Shown here in pieces: positions 55,853 through 64,000 of a stretch of DNA of 64,000 bases. Location of the stretch: the NCBI GenBank assembly GCA_949825065.1, contig OX463859.1, forward strand, positions 2,949,137 through 3,013,136, given 5' to 3'. How positions within the stretch are numbered: the stretch's first letter is position 1; each line of letters begins with the position of its first letter. Below the pieces are notes generated by a model. The model searched no databases, was not told the origin of the DNA, and worked only from the letters and a program-made list of their open reading frames with translations. This DNA comes from Odontocerum albicorne (taxonomy: Eukaryota; Arthropoda; Insecta; Trichoptera; Odontoceridae). The position numbers were made by a program, and so were the translations under genes.

Positions 55853-58273
55853 TTACAGGTTAATTTTGTTTTTGTTAATAAAATGAGTGATGCTATTCAA
55901 TATGGAAATTTTATTGAGGCTCAACAGGTGGGGAAGATTTGCGGGGAGTAATATTTTTGTTTGTTTTTTAAAGGTCAAAGGGAAAGTATTCAGAGAACAG
56001 GAGAAGAAGATATGTTCAAGATCTCCCTCCTCCTGGCCACACTCACATAAAGAAGAGTTCCTTATATGTAGTCTGGCCAGGTGGACAGGGGAACAGCAAT
56101 GTCCAAAGCGTATTCGGCTTATAGTTGTCGCTTCTCTCCGAGTGCTTCTATAATTGGAAAACCAGGGTTTGATTGGAATGTAGGGTTGAATTGACGCATA
56201 TCTTTTTCCCCTAGTGCGGTTCGAGGCATTCCAGTAATTTGTCCACTCCTCCATCATCGAAGAGCGCGCCAAAGGTAATAAGTCTTGTGCAGATGTGTAA
56301 TTATATTTATCTGTATTTCCTGTAGAGGTTGCCTCTTTAGCTAGAGTATCTGCTTCTTCGTTACCCGAAATGCCTCGATGACTAGGAACCCAAGCCAGGG
56401 CGACATCAAGGCCCGCCTCTTCAAGGTTGTATATAGTTTCCCTTATATTAAGTGTTATACTATTTGGGGATCGAAATGGGTTCTTTCCTATTGCTTGAAG
56501 GGAACTTAGACAATCTGATACAATTAAAGTGTTTGGGATACTTAATTCTAAAGATGTTTGTAATGCTTCCAAGATTGCCAATGTCTCACCAGTGAATGTA
56601 GTTGAAAATTTGGGTAGTTTAATTTTTTTCTTGATATTTAAGCTTTCGCAATATATTGCTATTCCTACATGTTCCTCATTAGCAATCTTGGATGCGTCTG
56701 TGTAGAAGACAGTCCAGTCACTCCAATGGGTGTTAATGTGGTTGATGAAATCATAATTGGCGTGATAATTCGACTTATCAATACCAAAGGATTCAACAAT
56801 GCGTGGATTTATAATTAAAGCTTGAAACGGGGTGCAGTATAAAGGAGGAATAGGGGTTTTTTGGACTACCACATTCAACGATGAGAATTTACGATAACTT
56901 TGTATTAAAGGGGGGAGTGTTTTGTTTCTCCAAAATATGTTTGTGGGAATGAGATCTGAAAGTGATTTCAATTTACGCAGAAGGGGGTGGGATGTTGTTT
57001 TGTATATATTGAGGAAGTATCGGGTACCTAAGAACTGTCTTCGGAAGCAGAGCGGTGGGTCCACACATTCAACCTGTAGGGCATTTGTCGGCGTAGATTT
57101 CATAGCTCCAACTATAATTCGAAGGGCCTGAAATTGAATAAGGTCTAGTTTATGGAGGATATATTTGAAGGTAGGGTCCAATAAGAATGACCCATAATCA
57201 AGGTGGCTTCTGATGAGGGCGGTGTATAGAAGTCTCAAAGTGGTTGGGTGTGCCCCCCACCAGACTCCTGATACTGCGCGAAGAATATTTATGTTTTTTT
57301 GGCAGGTTGATGTTATGTTCTCAGCGTGATTTTTCCAAGATAACCTGGAGTCGAATGTCATTCCGAGGAATTTGTGTGAACTGTGGTTAAGAATAGGGGC
57401 ATTGTCAATATAAATATTAGTGGTAGGCAGTTGTCTTTTCCGCGAGAACACGACAATAGAACTTTTGGAGGGGGAAATATCTAATCCATGGTTTTTGAGC
57501 CACTTAGAGAGAGAGTGGAGGGAATTGTTTAATATTTTTTCTGCTATTTTAAAGGATTCATTGGACGCGTAAACCACGATATCATCTGCATATTGTAATA
57601 CGACGGTATTGAGGGGAACCAGGTGAGCAAGATCTGCCGTATAAATGTTATAAAGGAGGGGGCTAAGGACTGATCCTTGCGGGAGACCCCTCCAAACGGT
57701 TCTTGTGAAAGACACCTCCTCAACTGATAGAAAGATGGAGCGTTCTGATAAAAGGTTAAATATGAGGTGGGTGATTTTGTTGGGTATTTTTTTGTGTAAC
57801 ATCTTTTGTTTTAAAATATGTAAAATGACATTGTCATAAGCTGAGGTAATATCTAAGAAAGCGGCTATAAGTGGTTTTTGATAAGTAAAGGCGGAATGAA
57901 TATCAGTAGTGAGAATAGCTAAATTATCCATAGCACTACGTGATTTACGGAAACCAAATTGATTAATATCCAGAATTTTATTGTGTTCTACAAACCATTC
58001 AAGGCGGTTTTTAATAAGATGTTCTGTGATTTTTCCCAAAGTTGATGCAAGGGCTATTGGTCTATAGGAATTTCCATCTGAAAGATCTTTACCCATTTTA
58101 GGTATTGGGATAATTTTAAATATTTTCCAGGACTTGGGAATTTTTCCTGTATTAAAAATGCAATTGACCAGTGTTAGATAATATTTCCTGGTGTAGGGTA
58201 GGGTTTTCACTAAAAAGGAATATGGGATGTTATCCAGCCCTGGGGAGGAGTCCTTTAGGCTGGACAAAACCAT
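55853..58273 (-). pseudogene. ORF2 3' part: reverse transcriptase and RNase H (I-group)
   Basis: 806 codons are open. The reverse transcriptase region starts with DSSPGLDNIPY, continues PIPKMGKDLSDGNSYRPIAL, FLDITSAYDNV (first catalytic Asp), LPQGSVLSPLLYNIY and YADDIVVYA (catalytic DD). RNase H follows near residues 530-660 with FYTDASK, GETLAILEAL, VSDCLSSLQA and WVPSHRGISGNEEADTLAKE, all four acidic positions present. A terminal C-x-C-x7-H-x4-C finger (CECGQEEGDLEHIFFSC) closes the protein. The frame is the same as that of 58280-59560; the two are separated only by a TAA at 58280-58282. This part would make cDNA primed at the nicked target. Confidence 0.93.
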
Positions 58274-58279
58274 GTTGAG

Positions 58280-59560
58280 TTAATTTTCTGTGAAGGGCGC
58301 ATCTAGAGGATGATTATGAGAGGGGAGAAAGTATGTATATGGCACGTCATATTGGGTTGGCGATGAAGAAGGAGCAATTTTATTCAAAAAGGTGTGAACC
58401 CAACACTCTGTTGGTATTTTATGTAAGCGGGTTGAGTAGATGGACCTAAATTTCTTCACATTCTCCCACACTGTTGATATTGGAGTTTCTGGCGAAAGGG
58501 TGTGACAAAACCGTATCCATCCATCTTTCTTCTTCTTAGAAAGCAAGCGTTTTGTGACGGCTTGTACTTTACGAAAAAGGAGGAAGTTTGTCTCTGTCAT
58601 GTTATTTTTATAGGATTGGTATACTTTTTTCCGGGATTTAACTGCATTTGAACACTCTTCATCCCACCATGGAGGGGGCTGTGGCTTAAAGAAGTGAGGT
58701 TTTTTAAGGGGGATCGAGTAGTGAGCCGCCTGGATCATCAACTCCACGAATTTATCATACTGAGTATGAAAATTTTTATGTGTCGGCCATTCTAATTGTT
58801 GTATTGAGGCATCGAGGGAGTGGGAGAATTTGTTCCAATTGGCTTTACGGGTGTTAAATTTATAACAAGTGGGGTTAATGAATGGGAGGTGAGGTGATGG
58901 AAATGTAATGATTATGGGGAGGTGATCACTCCCGTGGGGATCAGGCACTACATTCCACGATAGCGTAGGGGCTAATGTAGCTGAACATATGGATAGATCT
59001 ATTGCGCTTGAACTTTGATTCGGGGGTGTTAAGCGGGTGGGTGATCCATTATTCAGTACGCAAAGTTGAAAATCGTCCAGAATATTCATAATTTCAGCTC
59101 CAAATCTACATGCCCTAGGTGATCCCCATAGCGTGTGATGGGAGTTCATATCCCCAAGTAAGATGATGGGATGAGGTAGTGTTGATATTATATTTCTAAG
59201 TTGTGAGATGATGATGGATGACGGGCGCGGGATATAAACTGATATATACGTAATATTCTGGACTCTCGCAGCGACTGCATTGAAGCTGGCGTCCCGAGAA
59301 CCCAGAACCACTTGCGTATATGGAATGGATGATAAGATGAAAAGGGCTGCTCCACCCCTTCCATCCGCCCTATCGTCCCGTAGCCACGAGTACCCGGGAA
59401 CATTAAATAATGCCCCCGGAGATAGCCATGTCTCCGAGACGGCGGCCAAAGATGGGCAGAACTCACCTAGCATCAGGAGAAATTCAGCCTTGTTGGAGGG
59501 GAGGCTACGACTATTCCATTGCAATATTCCTGATGATAGGTGAGATTTTCTTTCGGCCAT
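58280..59560 (-). pseudogene. ORF2 5' part: apurinic-type endonuclease (I-group)
   Basis: 426 codons opening with ILQWNSRSLPSNKAEFLLML. Motifs in order: SETWLSPG (catalytic Glu), RDDRADGRGGAALFI, LLGDMNSHHTLWGS (Asp/Asn), SSAIDLSIC and DPHGSDHLPI (Ser-Asp-His). These are the residues of AP-type endonucleases that cut target DNA in non-LTR elements. The start at 59558-59560 lies just past ORF1, whose last codon ends at 59570, so the frames are almost adjacent. A TAA at 58280-58282 ends it early, in what should be a continuous ~1,235-residue protein. Confidence 0.93.
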
Positions 59561-59569
59561 TTTTAATAT

Positions 59570-60628
59570 TTAATTAAGGGAGGTCGGTTCGGACCTTCCT
59601 TGTATTGCATCTGTTTCTTCAGATGTGTTAATTTGGTAAGTTAAATTTTGTGTTTCGTTTAATATTTCTTTGGCAACGTTGGACGGTATATGAGGAGAAT
59701 TGTATAAAAGACCAGAGATGAGTGAGATGAGTTTATTTAGAGTTGAAGAAATGTTTGTATCTAGTGATTGTGTAGTGATTGGAGTGTCTCGAGGGAGGCC
59801 ACATCCATTAAGAAGATTTGTGTTTGGACGCCATAAGAGGCTCTCAATCTCCCTCTTCGTCGAGGGAGTGATATGAGGGCGAAAAGTGGGACCTGATGGT
59901 TTGGTGGCATTTATCATTTTTGGTTTCCAGGACTTATGGTGGTTAGCAGATGGTGTATTTTGGGAAAGTGGGTGCGAGGTTTGTTCACCGTGTGCTGTAA
60001 CTTCGGCGAAGGATTTCACAGAGGTTGGGGTGGATTTTGATGCTTCCTGGTAAGACATGTTCTGGTCAGTCATAAGGCGTTTTATATTTGTTTGTCTAGT
60101 GAATTCCGGGCAGGATCTATCCACTGCCGTATGACGCCCACCGCATGTAATACATGATGGAGCCGTTACGGAGCAGGTTTCACCGAGGTGAGATTGGCCA
60201 CATTTGAAGCAACGTGCAGATGATCTGCATTGTTGCTTCGTGTGTCCAAAACGGAGGCACTGGTAGCACTGTATGGTTGGGAAATAGTACTTTTCTACCA
60301 CTAAAGAGTTGTAGAAAGCATAGACCCTCTGAGGTAGGACCTGTCCGTCAAAAGTTAGTACCACTGTTTGTGTAGGGACCCATGTCACACCGTCTGAATT
60401 GGTTATTTTGCGGTTAAGTCTTCTGGCTTTCTGGACTCTTCCATAGCCATCCGGTACTTCCAGGTTTTCTATAATTTCCTCCTCCTTCCATTCAACCGGG
60501 ATTCCTCTTACGAGGCCCATTTTGGTGACCATGAAAGAAGGAATAAATGATTTAAATCCATACTCGGCAAGGGCTCCATTTTGAAGGAAATTATTAGCTG
60601 ATGGGAATTTATCGAAAGCTACAGCCAA
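59570..60628 (-). pseudogene. ORF1 3' part with three CCHC zinc knuckles
   Basis: About 350 codons. RNA-recognition-like sequence (LVRGIPVEWKEEEIIENLEV, RRLNRKIT, TVVLTFDGQVLPQRVYAF) precedes three CCHC knuckles: CYQCLRFGHTKQQC, CFKCGQSHLGETC and CITCGGRHTAVDRSC. This is the nucleic-acid-binding ORF1 protein of I/Jockey-type elements. The frame starts downstream of a TGA at 60635-60637 and continues upstream of that stop with ISPRNGIKLIG-like conserved sequence, so it is the broken 3' part of ORF1. Confidence 0.9.
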
Positions 60629-60689
60629 TCTATTTCAGCCTATTAATTTTATGCCGTTTCTTGGCGAAATGTCCGGAATTTTATTTTTT

Positions 60690-61067
60690 TTAAGAAACAT
60701 CCCAAAGGAAATTGAGTTGATGGATGTTCCTGGTGACTGAAGTTTTTTGTACATGTACCACGTAAGGGGATCGGTCATGTTTGCCGTATTCCCTTACCTG
60801 GGGAGGAGACGGGGTTGTAGGAGGTATATGTGAGGATGTTGTAGGAGTTGTGACTGTTTGAGGTATTTCAGATGTTACATTAAGAGGGGTTATCTTTCTT
60901 TCCGGTGATTCTTGGCGGCTCCCTGGCTTTAGGTTCCTCGTTCTCTTTCGTTTGGTTTTATTTTTCACTTCTGTGAAGGACGAGACCGGGATTTCCTCTT
61001 CAGTCAACAGCTCACTATCAGAGTTTAAATCTGGTGGTTTGGGATCAGGAGGTTTGTGTGGAATCAT
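60690..61067 (-). pseudogene. ORF1 5' part, low-complexity N-terminus
   Basis: 125 codons from an ATG at 61065-61067, rich in Pro, Ser, Thr and charged residues (KPPDPKPPDLN, TEEEIPVSSF, KNKTKRKRTRNLKPG), as is usual for the disordered start of such ORF1 proteins. It ends at a TAA (60690-60692) created by a frameshift at the adjoining run of A residues; the other frame continues into the RNA-binding part. Confidence 0.8.
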
Positions 61068-61352
61068 TTTGCCTACGTACTAAAAAAAAAAGAAAGAGAA
61101 AAAATGCGACACTAGGAAAAAAAAATTTGAAGAGAGAAAAAACAAACTACCTACCTTTGGATCTACGATGAAATCAACCACAAATATGTACACAATCTAA
61201 GTTAAAATACAATACGTATATGAATAATGGTAGTATGAACGATTATTTGTTATATGATTTAAATTAAAATGAATTTAGTGTAAAAAAGTTAGTATTTTTT
61301 TTTTAACTGACAATCTACAACTTTCCCGGGCCGACGACCAGAGACAATCTTC

Positions 61353-61364
61353 CATAGATATTCC
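61353..61364. repeat. Target-site duplication, right copy
   Basis: 'catagatattcc', identical to 55529-55540; marks the 5' end of the I-group element. Confidence 0.88.
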
Positions 61365-62404
61365 AAGTTTTAAGCTTTTCAAACTGTATGGCCAGGAGCA
61401 CCAACATTCCATAGATCACGACCCTCAGTAATGAGGAAGAACTATGATGAAACTGTCCAATGCCATAGACCAGACTATTTCTTTCTCAGATTTAATCAAA
61501 GTGGATTTAGCATGTTCTAAAACAATAAATTACCCTCTTGTAAAAAGGAAAATAAAAAAGATTGTATAAAAAATTCAGGATTTTTTTCCAAACTTGTTTT
61601 TAAAAACCTTAAGGATTTTTTCTAAAAAGGAATAGATATGAATAAAGCCAAAGGTATACTTATAGCCCCTTTTCGGAAAAAAATGTCCATACTACTTGAG
61701 AGGACTGCTGACGCAGGAGTCTAGTTTGTCAGACTCATTAATAATCGATTTTGGTGTGATCTTGATTTTTTAAGACCCAAACCAAAGAACCTCTGCTTAT
61801 AGTCAGTGCTTAAAAGTAGTCTTTATAAGATATAATGGAATAAAAATATTAAAACATTGATCGTTTCAATGCCAAGGATTGAATTGTCTGCATTATCAAT
61901 CCGTACTACATGAGCCAAGTGCGATTATATCCGTGTTCATATTGTTATTACCAATTTGATATATGGTTATGCTATATTTTACAATTAGTACAGATACTGC
62001 CATCTCTGTTGATTATGAATATTTTTGTCACTTGTTAAGATGATTTCTGATCGAGATATTGTTGTTTTTTTAGTGCTCCCATTTGACAGCTGTTACATCT
62101 CGCTAGAGTTGACACATCAGTAGTTTTTTTATGTGGATTCCACATAATTTAACAGTTATTTGTGTCGCAATATTTTGGCATAATTTATCTCTTGTAAAAG
62201 TTTATTTAAAATGATGAATTTTAGCACCAATTAAATATTTTTTTAGCTTTTTATATTTAATATCCTTTTTAATACAGCATGAACACGTATTTCTTATACA
62301 CAAGTGGTTATCTTTCAATTTTATATGAATGAAATTTTATTTCAAGACTAAAAAAATCATTGAATTTTATCAGAGAGGCATAAAACATAACATAATGTCA
62401 AAAA
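61365..62404. other. No recognisable feature
   Basis: AT-rich sequence between the retrotransposon and a candidate DNA element. No convincing open frame. Confidence 0.45.
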
Positions 62405-62895
62405 ACCGTAAGGCCTTGGCCACACAGGTAGTCGCCTCGCTTGACGCTTAGAGCTACGCTGCGAGCTAGGTGACATCCTAGCGAACCAACGCACCGCATA
62501 CTATCGCAATAGCCACACTGCACGCTTCGCGCCACGTTACGTGACGATTAGTCTCCTAGCGAACAGATGTGCTTGATTAATTTTATTGCGTCACCAAGTG
62601 ATTTTACAAGATAACGGAAGTTTTAATAACAGCTGTGTATAAAAGGGAGCCTTTGTGGAACCCATCGAGCAAATTATACAAAAAATGTACCTGTAATAAA
62701 ATCACTTTGGAATGAAGTTGCACAGGAAGTAAATAAAGATGGTAAGTTGTAATGAAATTGGTTAGTTTTGAGAGTGGCATCATTTGTTGACTCAACCGCT
62801 CCCAAATGTCAAATGAATTTGTGCGAAGCACTTTGGTGTGGCCAAGACTAAAGTCACCTAGTCTATTAGTCACATAGCACCTAGCGAAGCCTTAG
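62405..62895. mobile_element. Candidate MITE with 'cttggccacac' inverted motifs
   Basis: Left part carries 'aaggccttggccacacagg' and 'gctaggtgacatcctagcga'. The right part in complement carries 'aggcttcgctaggtg', 'actaggtgac' and 'agtcttggccacacc'. The motifs are inverted and GC-rich against AT-rich flanks. The exact ends and target duplication could not be fixed. Confidence 0.45.
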
Positions 62896-63059
62896 CCTAA
62901 GTGATCAACTTGAACTTTTTATAACACTAAGTATTTTTCAAAATAAAAATGTCAAAAACAGTCTGGCCTACAGGTACACACCACCCATTCCATGCCTGGC
63001 ATGGAAAAGGTTAATATCTCATATTTTCAATAACTTTGAAGTTATAGTAAAATATTATT

Positions 63060-64000
63060 TTATGCATTCTCGATATTCAACAATTTACACTTCCCAAAAT
63101 GTGAAATCCACGGCTCATAATGAGACATGAGCAATACAAACTCAAATTTACTTCTAATATAAACATTTTGTATCAAGTCATTAACGTATTCATACAAACT
63201 AGTACAATAATTAGACAATTCTTGCGGATCATTCTCCAAATAAAATATAACATTTCTCAAATTGTAGGGATATAAATGAACCAGGTTTTCTCTCATACTT
63301 CTGCATTTGATCTCGAGTAAGAAATAAATAATTAACTTTTGTATTGATTCGTCAAAATTTGATTTTAAAAACATATCATTCAACATAAAAAATAAGTTTT
63401 CAAACAGAAAAGACGAATTTGCAACTCTTTCTATGAACACTCGAGCATTAGAAAAGTTTCTATAAAAAATAATTTCTATTTTATCATCTATACTATTAAC
63501 ACTTTCATCATCTTCCAATTCTATTATTTCTGTGCACATTTTTAAGAGTTTTATCTCAACTAAACTTATCAATCTAGTTGTTAAAATATCAAATAAATTT
63601 ACTGGTATTAACAATGTTTTATATTCCCACACAATTATCAAGAATTCACGAGTGCGGTCATCAAAGTTACCTTGCGAATTTAAGCATTTTTCCACAATAC
63701 TTATTAAAGCTTCTTTACTTGATTTTGATTCCATATTAATTAAGGCAGCGCCAAAATCAACATTTTCATTACACATTGAATCTTCAACTTTATGCAACAG
63801 CTTAGAATAATTGAGATTTTGAGCTCCATTTAAATTCAGCATTTCATATAGCAATATATTTTTCTTTCTTCTTTTGAGATATTTATGTTTAACTTCAAAG
63901 TTTGGTTTATTTCTATTACATACGATGTGTTTTATTAAAATTGCGGTCCGATTGTTTTGAGCACTTTCCAATACATTTGGAGGATGTATTCTTTTGCATA
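63060..64000 (-). CDS. Unrecognised protein, C-terminal part (runs off the window)
   Basis: The minus frame is open from the window edge to a TAA at 63060-63062, at least 313 residues. It reads CKRIHPPNV at the edge, so the gene continues beyond 64000; there is no start codon here worth choosing. It is rich in Leu, Ile, Asn, Lys and Glu and predicted by eye to be mainly helical, with segments such as KALISIVEKCLNSQGN-like EALISIVEKCLN, FLIIVWEYKTLLIPVNLF and QKLIIYFLLEIKCRSM. I find no transposon motifs. Codon use is AT-rich but the frame is long and uninterrupted, and it differs from the repeat relics around it, so I take it as a host gene. A HEAT/ARM-like scaffold is a guess only. It converges on the TBC1D7 gene. 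Confidence 0.8.
   Translation of the reverse strand, partial: CKRIHPPNVLESAQNNRTAILIKHIVCNRNKPNFEVKHKYLKRRKKNILLYEMLNLNGAQNLNYSKLLHKVEDSMCNENVDFGAALINMESKSSKEALISIVEKCLNSQGNFDDRTREFLIIVWEYKTLLIPVNLFDILTTRLISLVEIKLLKMCTEIIELEDDESVNSIDDKIEIIFYRNFSNARVFIERVANSSFLFENLFFMLNDMFLKSNFDESIQKLIIYFLLEIKCRSMRENLVHLYPYNLRNVIFYLENDPQELSNYCTSLYEYVNDLIQNVYIRSKFEFVLLMSHYEPWISHFGKCKLLNIENA

Larger units (their letters stand above)
55541..61352 (-). mobile_element. Near full-length I-group non-LTR retrotransposon, 5.8 kb
   Basis: It is bounded by a perfect 12-bp duplication. On the minus strand the order is a ~285-bp 5' UTR, ORF1 with three CCHC knuckles, ORF2 with endonuclease, reverse transcriptase and RNase H, a ~310-bp 3' UTR, and an AG-repeat tail. 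RNase H in ORF2 points to the I group (I/Nimb or relatives) over Jockey or CR1. The two-ORF layout and length are normal. Defects: an in-frame TAA at 58280-58282 in ORF2; in ORF1 a frameshift in the A-run near 60686-60693 and an in-frame TGA at 60635-60637. It lies 211 bases past the TBC1D7 stop. Confidence 0.93.

Noticed and set aside
55501..55868. Direct repeat 'caggttaatttt' at 55502 and 55858 as a target duplication of a ~355-bp insertion
   Set aside because: The 12-bp duplication at 55529-55540/61353-61364 explains the whole element, and the second copy lies at the ORF2 stop inside it, so the match is coincidental.

Overview
The window looks like AT-rich, gene-poor, repeat-dense nuclear DNA from an insect, most likely a moth or butterfly. 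Reasons: short-exon genes with GT-AG introns, several non-LTR retrotransposon clades, tRNA-derived SINEs, and dense Tc1/mariner, pogo, hAT and TTAA-type (piggyBac-like) relics. The order is an inference from the repeat mix; I found no species marker. There is no bacterial, phage or CRISPR content.

Host genes are confined to the right quarter. A complete six-exon gene on the + strand (47746-55329) encodes a 302-residue TBC1D7 homologue, the third subunit of the TSC1-TSC2 complex that restrains Rheb and mTORC1. At the right edge (63060 to beyond 64000, - strand) lies the C-terminal part of a second protein that I do not recognise. The two genes converge. Between them sits a near full-length I-group non-LTR retrotransposon on the - strand (55541-61352), bounded by a 12-bp target-site duplication. 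It is inactivated by one stop codon in ORF2 and by a frameshift plus a stop in ORF1.

Region by region: 1-13500 holds RTE and CR1/Jockey relics, a 567-bp TA-flanked DNA element, a TTAA element, a foldback, a hAT MITE, SINE pieces and a Tc1/mariner relic with the C-terminus of its transposase. 14100-23700 is a minisatellite district with seven different arrays, two with a higher-order period of about 200 bp. Nested palindromic MITEs and a mariner relic with the first part of its transposase sit inside it. 24400-35100 is mostly 5'-truncated non-LTR retrotransposons, a TTAA element and a mariner palindrome. 35300-45700 carries a 40-bp array, SINEs, further copies of the TA-flanked families, a pogo relic with a helix-turn-helix region, and two diverged copies of an LTR-like repeat. 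45700-47640 has no recognisable feature apart from one hAT-like end. The introns of the TBC1D7 gene contain their own insertions: two TTAA elements, a CR1/Jockey 3' end, a short hairpin, SINE pieces and retrotransposon fragments.

No obvious new multi-gene system is visible. The most informative signals are insertions whose boundaries can be proved inside the window, from target-site duplications or duplicated empty sites, and the compact family of 215-bp palindromic TA elements.
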